Counted from the stretch's first letter, positions 16,210 to 26,478 are shown. The stretch: DNA of 64,000 nucleotides from Oxalobacteraceae bacterium OTU3CAMAD1 (GCA_024123915.1 CP099650.1:3038001-3102000); one strand, 5' to 3'. A program made the numbers and translations. The notes: generated by a model not told the origin, from the sequence alone.

Positions 16210-17475
16210 ATGCGGTTTTTCAAATCACTGTTTGGCCAGATCATCGTCGCAATGTGCGCGGGCATATTGCTGGCGGTGTTCTACCCGGATATCGGTCGGA
16301 GTCTCAAGCCGCTGGGCGATGGGTTCATCAAATTAATCAAGATGATCGTGCCGATGATCGTGTTTTGTGTGGTGGTGCAGGGCATCCACGGCGCGGGCGA
16401 ATTACGCAAGGTCGGACGGGTGGGACTGAAGGCCCTGATCTATTTCGAAGTGGTGACGACGATCGCCCTGTTGCTGGGCATCGTGCTGGCTTATGTCTTC
16501 CACCCGGGAGCGGGCATGAACATCGATGCCACCACGCTCGACGCCAGCTCGCTGACCAGCTATGTCGATAACGCGGAAGGCGTGCGCAAGGCCGGTCTGG
16601 CCGAATTCATGCTCAAGCTGATTCCCACCACCGTTGTCAGCGCCTTCACTTCCGGCGACGTGCTGCAGGTGCTGTTGTTCTCCATTATATTCGGCTGCGC
16701 GCTGTCGCTCATTGGCGAGAAGGCGCAGCCGGTGGCGACCTTGATCGACGGCCTGGCCACCGCCTTCTTCAAGTGCATGTCCTTCATCATCAAGCTGGCG
16801 CCGATCGGCGTGTTCGGCGCGATCGCCTTCACGGTCGGCAAATACGGCATCGGCTCGCTCAAGCAGCTGGCCATGCTGGTGCTGCTGTTCTACGGGGCAG
16901 TGATCATCTTCGTGTTCGTCATCCTCGGTGCCATTTTGCGGGCGGCCGGTTTCAACATCTTCAAGTTGATCGGCTACCTGCGCGAGGAACTGCTGATCGT
17001 GCTGGGCACCGCTTCCTCCGACAGCGTGCTGCCGCAGGTGATGCGCAAACTGAAGTTCATGGGCATCAAGGATTCCACCGTGGGACTGGTTATCCCCACC
17101 GGCTACTCCTTCAACCTGGATGCGTTCTCGATCTACCTGACGCTGGCCGCCGTTTTCATCGCGCAGGCCACCAACACGCCGCTGGCGACGGGTGACCTGG
17201 TGTCCATCCTGGCGATCGCGTTGATCACTTCCAAAGGCGCGCATGGCGTACCCGGTTCCGCCATCGTGATCCTGGCCGCCACGCTGACGGCGATACCCGC
17301 CATTCCGGTGGTCGGCCTGGTGCTGGTGCTGTCGGTCGATTGGTTCATCGGCATCGCGCGCGCAGCCGGTAATTTGATCGGCAATTGCGTGGCGACGGTG
17401 GTGGTGGCGGTATGGGAGAAGGATATCGATCGCGAGCGGGCGCACGCGGTTTTAAATGGAAAGGAAAAAGCATGA
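16210..17475 (+). CDS. DctA-family dicarboxylate:cation symporter
   Basis: 421 residues, glutamate-transporter fold with about eight membrane spans and two re-entrant hairpins. Family elements: FIKLIKMIVPMIVFCVVVQG, hairpin-1 GTASSDSVLP (266-275), GYSFNLDAFSIYL (298-310), and ARAAGNLIGN (383-392), where Arg384 corresponds to the carboxylate-binding Arg of the family. The usual NxDGT motif reads NLDAF here (302-306). GGGAGG precedes the ATG. Overlaps the porin gene by ATGA. It imports an organic acid, but the changed motif leaves the substrate open. Confidence 0.87.
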   Translation: MRFFKSLFGQIIVAMCAGILLAVFYPDIGRSLKPLGDGFIKLIKMIVPMIVFCVVVQGIHGAGELRKVGRVGLKALIYFEVVTTIALLLGIVLAYVFHPGAGMNIDATTLDASSLTSYVDNAEGVRKAGLAEFMLKLIPTTVVSAFTSGDVLQVLLFSIIFGCALSLIGEKAQPVATLIDGLATAFFKCMSFIIKLAPIGVFGAIAFTVGKYGIGSLKQLAMLVLLFYGAVIIFVFVILGAILRAAGFNIFKLIGYLREELLIVLGTASSDSVLPQVMRKLKFMGIKDSTVGLVIPTGYSFNLDAFSIYLTLAAVFIAQATNTPLATGDLVSILAIALITSKGAHGVPGSAIVILAATLTAIPAIPVVGLVLVLSVDWFIGIARAAGNLIGNCVATVVVAVWEKDIDRERAHAVLNGKEKA

Positions 17476-18494
17476 AGAAATCGTTTTTTGCGCTGGCGAT
17501 GTTGGCGGCTGGCGGCGCTGCGCAGGCACAGTCCGGGGTTACCGTGTATGGCAACATCGATCTGGGCGTGTCGAAGAAGACCGGCGGCGCGTTGACCGAG
17601 GGACGGCGCGATAACAACCGGCTTGGTTTCAGGGGCGTGGAGGATCTGGGCAACGGCTTGAAAGCTTTGTTCCAGCTGGAGATACGCTACGATCCGGATA
17701 TCGGGACCGTCGAAGGGGTATCGCGTCCGCTGTTCCAGGGGCAGAGCCGCGTCGGTCTTCAGGGCGATTTCGGTACGGTGCGGATCGGGCGCGGCTTGAC
17801 CGCTTACCAGGACTCGAACGTTGCATTCGAGCCGTTTCGCGGCACGCCCAGCACCGCCGGCTTTGAGACCGACTTGATGGTGGCGGGCTACAACAGCCAG
17901 CCGCTCGATCCGGCCGGGTCGTCGGCGAATCGTTTTTCAAATGCGGTGTTCTATAATTCGCCGGTTTTGGCGGGGTTGCAGCTCAATGTCACCGTCGCCA
18001 GCAAGGAGGCGCTTGGCAATCCGGTGCTGATCGGGCGCGGAACGGCAGCGGCTCCGCAGTATCCTGCCAATTCGAAATTGAACAGCAATCCATATTCGGC
18101 CACGTTGGTGTACAAGGCGGGCATGTTCGGGGCGATGCTGGCATCGGAACGGAATGCCGCCGAAACCCGTTTGTGGTCGGTGGCGGCCTCGGTTCAGCCA
18201 AGGCGCGATCTGAAGCTGATGGCTTCTTATCAGAGCCAGGACCAGGATCGCACCGTGGCTTTTAATTCGGTGACCAAGGCTTGGGTGGTGGGGGCGAATC
18301 TGGATATCGGCCCTGGAACGCTGTTGGCCGGTTATGGCCGCAAGACGCCCGATGGCGTCGTGCCGACCAAACAGATCGGGGTCGGGTATGAGTACAACCT
18401 GTCGACGCGGACGTTCCTGTATGCCGATGCGTCGCAGCGCAAGGCTGCGACGTCGGTGAATTTTTATGGTGTCGGGATACACCATAGATTCTAA
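17472..18494 (+). CDS. Outer-membrane general porin (Porin_4 type)
   Basis: 340 residues with signal peptide (MKKSFFALAMLAAGGAAQA), mature start QSGVTVYGNIDLGVS, internal NRLGFRGVEDLGNGLKALFQLE and terminal strand NFYGVGIHHRF ending in Phe, all typical of betaproteobacterial 16-strand porins. The start overlaps the symporter stop (ATGA), so the two are coupled and probably form an outer- and inner-membrane uptake pair under the divergent RpiR regulator. Confidence 0.9.
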   Translation: MKKSFFALAMLAAGGAAQAQSGVTVYGNIDLGVSKKTGGALTEGRRDNNRLGFRGVEDLGNGLKALFQLEIRYDPDIGTVEGVSRPLFQGQSRVGLQGDFGTVRIGRGLTAYQDSNVAFEPFRGTPSTAGFETDLMVAGYNSQPLDPAGSSANRFSNAVFYNSPVLAGLQLNVTVASKEALGNPVLIGRGTAAAPQYPANSKLNSNPYSATLVYKAGMFGAMLASERNAAETRLWSVAASVQPRRDLKLMASYQSQDQDRTVAFNSVTKAWVVGANLDIGPGTLLAGYGRKTPDGVVPTKQIGVGYEYNLSTRTFLYADASQRKAATSVNFYGVGIHHRF

Positions 18495-18512
18495 GGCGCC
18501 TCCCCGGTCAGT

Positions 18513-19775
18513 CTAGAGGTCCGCGATGAACGAGCGGACCGTTTGGCTGAACGCTTGCGGTTGCTCGATGTAGCTTAGGTGCGAGGCTTCCTTCAGTATC
18601 TCCAGCTTCGCGCCTGCGATGCCGTCCACCAGCGTTTGCGACATGTCGATCGGCGTTCCCTGATCCAGCTCGCCCGCGATCACCAGGGTTGGAGCCTGGA
18701 TCGCCGCCAGACGCGCGGTCGTGTCGACCGTGCCGACCGCGTTGCAGCAGCCGGTGTAGCCGACCGTGTCGGTCGAGACCACGCGGCGGCGGAAGCGGGC
18801 GACGGTCGCCGCATGATCGGCGCGGAAGCCATCGTGGAAGTAGCGCCCCATGACGGCATCGGCTATCGCTTCGATGCCGCTCTCGTTCACGGTGGCGATG
18901 CGCTGCTTCCAGGCGTCGCGCGCGGCTTGCGGATAACCCGACGTGGTATTGGCCAGCACCAGCGAGCGCACCAGCGAAGGATGGCGCAACGCCAGCTCCT
19001 GGCCGACCATGCCGCCCATCGACAAACCCACCCACACAACAGGCCCCGTATCGAGCTCGCGCAGTAGCGCGGCCGCGTCGTCGGCCAGATCGGCCATGGT
19101 GTACGCGCCCGCCGGCGACTCCGAGCTGCCATGGCCACGGTGATCGTAGGCGATGACGCGGCTATCTTCCGCCAGCTGGTTCGCCAGCCCGTCCCACATC
19201 GTCAGGTCGCAGCCGATGGCGTGGCTCAGCACCACGGTGTGGCGCGGCGCCTTGCCGTTGCGCGGTTCGCGCACGGTGTAGTGCAGCGATGGCTTGGCTT
19301 GGGTGCTACCTTCGCGGCCGACGCCGGGGTGGCTGGCGTTGGTGGGCGCGGCAGGTTCGAGTTCGTAGCCGATCTGCGGGCCGACTTCGCGCAGGATCAC
19401 CAGCGCGTGCGTGAAGGCGGTGTTCGCGGCAGGCACACCCGCGTAAATGGCCGATTGAATCAGCACTTCCTTCAATTCGTCCGGCGTCAGGCGATTGGCT
19501 TCGTCGCCCAGCAGCGCGGCGCGCACGTGCAGGTCGAACTCCTCCCAGCGCCCCAGGGCGATGGTGATGGAGAGGACGATGGCGCGGCGGGTTTTCTGTT
19601 CCAGGCCCGGACGTCCCCAAATCTCGTTCCAGGCGAAGCGCGTGATCAGGTTCTGGAAATCGGCGTTGAAGTTGTTGGCGTTGCCGAGGGACCGGTCCAC
19701 CCACGCGTCGCCCAGGATGGCGCGGCGGTTGTTCAGGCCACGTTCGAAGTCGTGGTCGATGGGATCGTAGCTCAT
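18513..19775 (-). CDS. pcaL: Fused 4-carboxymuconolactone decarboxylase / 3-oxoadipate enol-lactonase
   Basis: 420 residues carrying two pathway steps. Residues 1-137 are a PcaC-type decarboxylase (ITRFAWNEIWGRPGL, and His83 in DLHVRAALLGDE). A Pro/Ala-rich linker (about 138-165) joins it to a PcaD-type alpha/beta hydrolase with nucleophile Ser252 in VGLSMGGMVGQ, acid near GELDQGTP and His in SHLSYIEQP. It decarboxylates 4-carboxymuconolactone and hydrolyses the enol-lactone to 3-oxoadipate. Domain order is decarboxylase first, opposite to the actinobacterial PcaL I know of. Start at 19775, seven bases after the pcaB stop, with a weak GAAG binding site. Last gene of the operon. Confidence 0.9.
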   Translation of the reverse strand: MSYDPIDHDFERGLNNRRAILGDAWVDRSLGNANNFNADFQNLITRFAWNEIWGRPGLEQKTRRAIVLSITIALGRWEEFDLHVRAALLGDEANRLTPDELKEVLIQSAIYAGVPAANTAFTHALVILREVGPQIGYELEPAAPTNASHPGVGREGSTQAKPSLHYTVREPRNGKAPRHTVVLSHAIGCDLTMWDGLANQLAEDSRVIAYDHRGHGSSESPAGAYTMADLADDAAALLRELDTGPVVWVGLSMGGMVGQELALRHPSLVRSLVLANTTSGYPQAARDAWKQRIATVNESGIEAIADAVMGRYFHDGFRADHAATVARFRRRVVSTDTVGYTGCCNAVGTVDTTARLAAIQAPTLVIAGELDQGTPIDMSQTLVDGIAGAKLEILKEASHLSYIEQPQAFSQTVRSFIADL

Positions 19776-19782
19776 GGTGTCT

Positions 19783-21162
19783 TCACTTTTGGTTGAGCGT
19801 GGCGATATCGCCACGCAGGCTTTGCAGCTGTCGTTGCGCAAGCCGCTGTGCGGGCGCGGTGGCGGCGACAGGATCGAACAGCGTGCGCAGATGCGCCGCA
19901 TCGACGTTGGCGCGCAGCTTGTCGTCCTGTTTCACCGCTTCCTCCAGTACGTCGGCGAGGTGGCGCTGGCTGGACAGCGCCTCGCCGGTCATTTTTTCCA
20001 GCAGCGTGTGGGCCGCCTGCTTGCCGATGGTGGCCGCCAGATAGACAGATGCCGCCTCGGCGAACACCAATCCTTGCAGCGAATCGATATTGCGCAGCAT
20101 GCGCGCGCCGTCGATGTGCAGGCCGGCGAAGGCGTCGTTCAGTGCTTGCAGCGCGCCGTGGGCGCTCAGGAACAGGTTGGGCCACTCGGCGAGTTCCGCC
20201 TGCCAGTTACCCAGGCCCCGCTCATGTTGCTGACCCATGCTGGCCAACAGCGCCGCCGCGTGCTGCGGCGTGCGCGTGGCGGCGGCCAGCGCGATCATCG
20301 CCGATACCGGGTTGCGCTTGTGCGGCATGGCCGACGATCCGCCGCGTCCATTGCCGGACGGTTCGGCCATTTCGGCGATTTCGCCTTGCGCCATCAGGCT
20401 CAGGTCCGTGGCGATCTTGCCCAGGCTACCGGACAACACCGCCACCTCCAGCCCCAAACGTACCCACTCGTCGCGCTGGGTGTGCCAGGCCGCATCGGCC
20501 ACCTTGAGTTTCAGCGCGGCGGCGACACGGTTGGCGACAGCAGGACCTTGTTCTCCCATCACCGCCAGCGTGCCGACGGCGCCGCCCAATTGCAGTTGCA
20601 GCGCGCGCGACGCGCTTTCGCGCAGGCGCAGGCGCGCACGCACTAGGGGGGCCAGCCAGCCGGTCAGTTTGAAGCCGAAGCTGGTCACCTGGGCCGGCTG
20701 CATCAGGGTGCGGGCCAGCACCGGCGTCGCCAGATGCCGCTCCGCCAGTTCCAGCAGATGGCCGGTCAGGTCGTGCAGGCCGTCGTCCAGCAGTTGCAGC
20801 GCGTCCCGTGTGGCCAGCACCATGGCGGTGTCGATGACGTCCTGGCTGGTGCTGCCCCAATGGACCTTGCCGGCGGCCTCCGCGTCGTATAGCGCCACTG
20901 TCTTGGTCAGTTCCTTGACCAGCGGGATGGCAAGGCTGCCGGCGCGGCGGCCGGCGTTGATGATGGCGGGGATGTCATAGAGCTGCGCGTTGCAGACGCC
21001 GGCAATGGCGCGCGCCGCCGACGGATCCATCATGCCTTCATCGGCCTGGGCCTGCGCCAGCGCTTCCTCGAAACGGAACATCGCCTGCACGATGGCCGCG
21101 TCGTCGAACACGGCGATCATGTCGGTGGTGGTCAGGAAGCTGTCGAAAATCGATACACTCAC
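19783..21162 (-). CDS. pcaB: 3-carboxy-cis,cis-muconate cycloisomerase
   Basis: 459 residues, fumarase/aspartase superfamily. Converts 3-carboxymuconate to 4-carboxymuconolactone. Signature GSSAMPHKRNP at 275-285 and HWGSTSQD at 101-108 are visible. It lies 18 bp after pcaG and 7 bp before pcaL in the minus-strand pca operon. Adenylosuccinate lyase is a distant relative but lacks this context. Confidence 0.93.
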   Translation of the reverse strand: MSVSIFDSFLTTTDMIAVFDDAAIVQAMFRFEEALAQAQADEGMMDPSAARAIAGVCNAQLYDIPAIINAGRRAGSLAIPLVKELTKTVALYDAEAAGKVHWGSTSQDVIDTAMVLATRDALQLLDDGLHDLTGHLLELAERHLATPVLARTLMQPAQVTSFGFKLTGWLAPLVRARLRLRESASRALQLQLGGAVGTLAVMGEQGPAVANRVAAALKLKVADAAWHTQRDEWVRLGLEVAVLSGSLGKIATDLSLMAQGEIAEMAEPSGNGRGGSSAMPHKRNPVSAMIALAAATRTPQHAAALLASMGQQHERGLGNWQAELAEWPNLFLSAHGALQALNDAFAGLHIDGARMLRNIDSLQGLVFAEAASVYLAATIGKQAAHTLLEKMTGEALSSQRHLADVLEEAVKQDDKLRANVDAAHLRTLFDPVAATAPAQRLAQRQLQSLRGDIATLNQK

Positions 21163-21180
21163 TGCTGCTCCAGTTCTGGT

Positions 21181-21702
21181 TCAAACATAGTCGAAGAAGG
21201 CGGTTTCCTGCGCGCCCTGCATGTGGATGTTCCAGCGGTACTGGCCATCGGCGGTTTTGACCGCGAGCAGGGTGGGGCGGCGCGCCGCCGGAATTTGCTC
21301 AAGTATCGCCGATTCCGCGATTCCGGCGTCGTCTTCCAGGAAAACGGCGGTGAACTGGTGCTTAACCAAACCGCGCGCGAACACGGTGATATAGGCCAGC
21401 GGCAGGCCCGGCGCCTGCGGGATGGCCGACAGGCGCAAAGTAAACTCGCCCTGTTCGCCGCTTGGCACGCGGCGGAAGCCGGCCAACGGCTGAGATGCTT
21501 CCGCGTCGGTTGCCGCTGGCTGCCATGCTTCGATCTGCGCGTCGTTGATCGCCACGCCGTCGCCATCGTAGATGGTGCCGCTGATGGTGATGACGTCGAC
21601 CGGTTTGGCGGCGTCGCTGAGGTCCACCGCCCATTGCCATGCCGCGTGCGAAAACGGGCCGATGGTCTGCGATGTGGTGATAGGTTTTGCTGGATTGGTC
21701 AT
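21181..21702 (-). CDS. pcaG: Protocatechuate 3,4-dioxygenase alpha subunit
   Basis: 173 residues, intradiol dioxygenase fold (TTSQTIGPFSHAAW start, ISGTIYDGDGVAINDAQIEAWQP, LAYITVFARGLVKHQFT). The alpha subunit has no iron ligands of its own and pairs with PcaH. It is somewhat shorter than the roughly 190-200 residues usual for PcaG. Located 11 bp after pcaH. Confidence 0.93.
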   Translation of the reverse strand: MTNPAKPITTSQTIGPFSHAAWQWAVDLSDAAKPVDVITISGTIYDGDGVAINDAQIEAWQPAATDAEASQPLAGFRRVPSGEQGEFTLRLSAIPQAPGLPLAYITVFARGLVKHQFTAVFLEDDAGIAESAILEQIPAARRPTLLAVKTADGQYRWNIHMQGAQETAFFDYV

Positions 21703-21713
21703 GTCGGTTCCCC

Positions 21714-22406
21714 TCAGATGCCGGTTGGCGTGGCGTCGCGGCCGCGCAGCACGATGTCGAATTCATAGCCCAGCATTTCGGCGCCGACCGTGTGCTCAAG
21801 GCTGAAGCGCGAGATCAGTCGCTGGCGCGCGGCCAGGTCCGGAATGCTCTGGAAGATCGGATCGTAGTCGAACAGCGGATCGCTGGGGAAGTACATCTGC
21901 GTGACCAGGCGCTGTGCGTACACGTTCCCGAACAGCGAGAAGTGGATGTGCGCCGGGCGCCAGGCCTTGTCGTGGTTACCCCATGGGTACGGGCCCGGTT
22001 TGATGGTGACGAAGCGGTAGCGGCCATCGTCGTCGGTCATCATCTTGCCCCAGCCGTTGAAGTTGGGGTCCAGCGGCGCGTCGTGCTGATCGCGCTTGTG
22101 GCGATAGCGGCCGGCCGCGTTGCACTGCCAGACTTCCAGCAGTGAGTTGCGTACCGGTTTGCCGTCTTCATCGAGCACGCGGCCGGTGACGACGATCTTC
22201 TCGCCCAGCGGTTCCGATTCGCCGTGCGCGGTCAGGTCCATATCGTTCGGCAGCAGGATGCGCGGCGACGGTGCGATGTTTTGCGTTACCGGGACCGGCG
22301 CGACGATGCGCAGTGCGGGCTGCACCGGGCCGCGTTTAAGGGTGGATTTATATTCCGGGTAAATCAGCTCCGGATAGACGCCGGGCGCGATAGCATCGAA
22401 TTTCAC
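21714..22406 (-). CDS. pcaH: Protocatechuate 3,4-dioxygenase beta subunit
   Basis: Ring-cleaves protocatechuate to 3-carboxy-cis,cis-muconate. 230 residues from a GTG start at 22406, chosen because AGGAG lies seven bases upstream and the product begins MKFDAIAPGVYPELIYP; the open frame continues upstream without a better signal. Iron(III) ligands of the family map to Tyr101 (GRYRHKRDQH), Tyr140 (GPYPWGNH), His153 and His155 (RPAHIHFSLFG). First gene of pcaHGBL, divergent from the IclR regulator. Confidence 0.94.
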   Translation of the reverse strand: MKFDAIAPGVYPELIYPEYKSTLKRGPVQPALRIVAPVPVTQNIAPSPRILLPNDMDLTAHGESEPLGEKIVVTGRVLDEDGKPVRNSLLEVWQCNAAGRYRHKRDQHDAPLDPNFNGWGKMMTDDDGRYRFVTIKPGPYPWGNHDKAWRPAHIHFSLFGNVYAQRLVTQMYFPSDPLFDYDPIFQSIPDLAARQRLISRFSLEHTVGAEMLGYEFDIVLRGRDATPTGI

Positions 22407-22489
22407 TGCAGGTCTCCTGAAGTAGGTTTGTTCTGCAGCTGATGGTACGAAAGCGGGCCTGCCATCACAAGCCACCATGGGCGTGTTAT

Positions 22490-22519
22490 ATTCGCTATAC
22501 GCACAATTTGTGCGAATAT
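22490..22519. promoter_or_regulatory. Palindromic operator between pcaH and IclR gene
   Basis: A perfect CGCACAA-T-TTGTGCG dyad (22500-22514) is flanked by ATTCGC (22490-22495) and GCGAAT (22512-22517). As I recall them, sites of the PcaU/PobR group of IclR regulators have a similar centre and flanking repeats. Located in the 139-bp gap between the divergent pcaH and regulator starts. Confidence 0.65.
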
Positions 22520-22545
22520 CGCCCAAATCCACATTTTTCTCTGTC

Positions 22546-23319
22546 ATGAGCACCGAAAACGACGTTCCAGCCAAGCGCGATATGATCGCCGGCCTCGAAA
22601 AAGGCTTGCAGGTGATCGAGGCGTTCGACCAGGAGCGCGGCCGCCTGAGCATCGCCGAAGTGGCCGAGCGCACCGGCCTGACACGCGCCGCGGCGCGTCG
22701 CTACCTGATCACGCTCACGCATTTGGGTTATATGCGGCATGAAAACAAGCTGTTCTCGCTGACGCCGATGGTGCTGCGGCTCGGCCAGTCCTACCTGCAT
22801 TCGGCGCGCCTTCCGCGTCTGGCGCAGCCGCTGTTGTACCGGCTTGCGTATTCGGTGGGGGAGGCCGCATCGGTCGGCGTGCTCGATCACGATCAATTGG
22901 TGTGCGTGGCGGCGGTCAGCGCCGGACAGTTGGTGTCCGCCACCCTGCAGCCCGGGACCCGGGTGCCGGCTTGGTGCACCGCGAATGGCCGCGTGCTGTT
23001 GGCCAGCCTGCCGCAGGACCAGCTGGACGCTTTTCTGGCCCGCGTGCGGCCGGAGCAGATCACCGAGCATACGATCGTCAGCAAGGAGCGGTTGGCGCTG
23101 GAAATCGCGCGCGCCCGGGCGCAGGGCTACGCGCTGGTGGACCAGGAGCTGGAGCTGGGACTGCGCACGATGGCCGTCCCGTTGAAAAATTTTCGCGGCG
23201 ACGTGGTGGCGGCCATGAACATCAGCGTCCACGCGGCGCGCATGCCGCTCGACCAGATGGTGGAACGCTGCCTGCCGGCGCTGATCAAGATGCAGGTGGA
23301 GTTAAACGCCTTGCTTTAG
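22546..23319 (+). CDS. IclR-family regulator of the pca genes (PcaR/PcaU type)
   Basis: 257 residues. N-terminal winged HTH (about 12-75, LSIAEVAERTGLTRAAARRYLITLTHLGYM) and a C-terminal IclR effector domain (SVGVLDHDQLVCVAAV, GTRVPAWCTANGRVLLA, RTMAVPLKNFRGDVVAAMNISV). ATG 22546 fits the family start (residues MIAGLEKGLQVIEAF follow) but no clear binding site precedes it; a frame from 22477 would run through the operator. Divergent from pcaHGBL, so it is the likely protocatechuate- or oxoadipate-responsive regulator. Confidence 0.85.
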   Translation: MSTENDVPAKRDMIAGLEKGLQVIEAFDQERGRLSIAEVAERTGLTRAAARRYLITLTHLGYMRHENKLFSLTPMVLRLGQSYLHSARLPRLAQPLLYRLAYSVGEAASVGVLDHDQLVCVAAVSAGQLVSATLQPGTRVPAWCTANGRVLLASLPQDQLDAFLARVRPEQITEHTIVSKERLALEIARARAQGYALVDQELELGLRTMAVPLKNFRGDVVAAMNISVHAARMPLDQMVERCLPALIKMQVELNALL

Positions 23320-24209
23320 TCATTCTTGCGGAATTCCTTGGGCGTGAGGCCCATGCGTTTTTTGAACAGGCGGCTGAAGTACGCCGGATCCTGAAAGCCC
23401 AGCTCATAGGCGATGCTGGCGATGCTGGCCGGGACGTAGGTCAGCTTGCGGCACGCCTCCAGCATCAACCTGTCCTGCGTGATGTCGAACGCGGATTTGC
23501 CGGACAGCTTGAGGCACAGGCGGTTCAGGCGCACCGGCGACGCCTTGAGCACGTCGGCATACTGGCCAACCTGCCACTGCTCCTTGAAATGACGTTCCAC
23601 TTCCGCCCTGAAGCGGCTGAACAACTCAAAGTCGCCCCGGCCCGACTGGTCGGCGAAGCGGTGGTCGGCCTGCACGCGCACCAGCAACAGCAGGGCGGCG
23701 CGCGCCAGCCACTCCAGCATCAGCGTGTGGCCGTATTGCGGCCAGGCCGCCTCCGCCAGCAATTGCTGAAGCAGCGCCTCCAGGCGCGTGCGCACCTCCG
23801 GCAGCTCCGCCAGATCGATGGCCAGCGGCTCGACGAACAGGGTGGAATACAAATCGCCCTGGTTGTCGGCCCCCGAGAAAATCACATTCTGGTCCACCGT
23901 CAGCACGTAACCCTGCGCCTCGGGCGAAAAGTCGAAGCCGTGCACCACCGACGGATGGATGGTCAGCACGGCCGGGCCGCGCCGCTCCCACAACGCGTCG
24001 TTGACGCTGGCGCGCACTTCGCCGCCGAATAAAAAAAGTACCTGAAACATCCCGGGATGGGTGTGGTTATCGATATGCCAGTCGTACATGCGGCTGCGCG
24101 TCTCGATCAGCTCTATGTGGACGAATTCAGCGTTCTCCGTGCGGGTTTGCTCGCCGTAGAGGGCAAACTTTGGTATCTCGGCGAGTGGTTCTTTGGCTGG
24201 GGAGGGCAT
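23316..24209 (-). CDS. AraC-family regulator (PobC-like)
   Basis: 297 residues: N-terminal cupin-like sensing domain (DNHTHPGMFQVLFLFGG) and two C-terminal HTH units ending DPAYFSRLFKKRMGLTPKEFRK. Divergent from pobA, where AraC/XylS-type PobC/PobR activators are known in pseudomonads, so it probably activates pobA in response to 4-hydroxybenzoate. ATG 24209 is chosen; a start at 24260 is possible. Its stop overlaps the convergent IclR gene by 4 bp. Confidence 0.85.
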   Translation of the reverse strand: MPSPAKEPLAEIPKFALYGEQTRTENAEFVHIELIETRSRMYDWHIDNHTHPGMFQVLFLFGGEVRASVNDALWERRGPAVLTIHPSVVHGFDFSPEAQGYVLTVDQNVIFSGADNQGDLYSTLFVEPLAIDLAELPEVRTRLEALLQQLLAEAAWPQYGHTLMLEWLARAALLLLVRVQADHRFADQSGRGDFELFSRFRAEVERHFKEQWQVGQYADVLKASPVRLNRLCLKLSGKSAFDITQDRLMLEACRKLTYVPASIASIAYELGFQDPAYFSRLFKKRMGLTPKEFRKND

Positions 24210-24273
24210 GGTCTGGAATCCGATGTTTGTCGAAATAGTACAAGTTTTATGCCGTTTCATCCATTTTTTTTAG

Positions 24274-25497
<1,224 letters not shown>

Positions 25498-25683
25498 ACC
25501 CCACTTGGGGCAGGGTAGGAATACAAGAGAGACTGCGTAGGACTGGGATGACAAAGTGCTATGTTCCTAGCCTACATATGCTTCCTACGCGCTCCTATGA
25601 GCTAGCGCACATAGCGGGGATATAGTGTATCCATCAGGTCGGCAACGATCTACCGGAATAAAACACACTATAAGAGGCTCGCC

Positions 25684-26442
25684 ATGCAACAAGCTACTCA
25701 CAACACCGCTACCGGCAACGCAGTACTGGCAATGCACGCAGTTACCCCTGCCGCTGCCCCGTCGCCTGCCATCAGCATCGTCGGCGCACAGCAGAACGAA
25801 CTGCTGCGGGCCCTGTCGCGTGAGGAGCTGGTTAGCCTGTTCGACCACCTCGAACTGGTGCCTCTGACCGCCGGCAAACACTTGTTCGACTTCGGCGACA
25901 AGATGGAATACGCCTTCTTCCCGACCAACGCCATCGTCTCGCTGCAATATGTGACCGAAGACGGCGGCGCGACCGAGATCGCGGTCGTTGGCCGTGAAGG
26001 CGTGGTTGGCGTGTCGATGTACGAAACCGAACGCGCCAACTGCTCGGCGGTGGTGCAGAGCGCCGGTTACGGCTACCGCATCAAATCGGCCGTGCTGCGC
26101 GAAGCCTTCTTCAGCGGTGGCGCCCTTGCGCAGCAGCTGATGCGCCATACCAGCGCGCTGTTCGCCCAACTGGCGCAAACGGTGGCCGGTGTTCGTCACG
26201 GCAGCATCGAGCAGCGCCTGTGCCGCTGGCTGCTGGAACGCCTGGACCGCTCCACTTCCAATGAACTGAAAGTGACGCAGGAGATGATCGCCAATATGCT
26301 GGGCGTGCGCCGCGAGAGCATCACCTGCTCGGCGGGCAAGCTGCAGGAAGAAGGTTTGATCGAATACCGTCGCGGCACCGTGACCGTTCTGGATCGCGGC
26401 GGCATGGAACGTCGTGCCGGCGGTTGCTACGTCGCCGCGTAA
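25684..26442 (+). CDS. Crp/Fnr-family transcriptional regulator
   Basis: 252 residues: a low-complexity Ala/Pro-rich start, a cyclic-nucleotide-binding-like domain (about 50-165, HLFDFGDKMEYAFFPTNAIVSL) and a C-terminal Crp-type HTH (VTQEMIANMLGVRRESITCSAGKLQEEGLI). No N-terminal cysteine cluster, so not an Fnr-type oxygen sensor. GAGG precedes the ATG. The 186-bp upstream gap has an 8-bp inverted repeat TATAGTGT/ACACTATA with 36 bp between arms. No operon partner, so the target is unknown. Confidence 0.85.
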   Translation: MQQATHNTATGNAVLAMHAVTPAAAPSPAISIVGAQQNELLRALSREELVSLFDHLELVPLTAGKHLFDFGDKMEYAFFPTNAIVSLQYVTEDGGATEIAVVGREGVVGVSMYETERANCSAVVQSAGYGYRIKSAVLREAFFSGGALAQQLMRHTSALFAQLAQTVAGVRHGSIEQRLCRWLLERLDRSTSNELKVTQEMIANMLGVRRESITCSAGKLQEEGLIEYRRGTVTVLDRGGMERRAGGCYVAA

Positions 26443-26478
26443 CAGCTTCTCTATCCGTACTTCTTCGCTTCAAACTTC

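Noticed and set aside
25621..25672. Inverted repeat TATAGTGT / ACACTATA upstream of the Crp-like gene, considered as an autoregulatory site.
   Set aside because: Arms are only 8 bp and 36 bp apart; it could be chance. Mentioned under the gene only.
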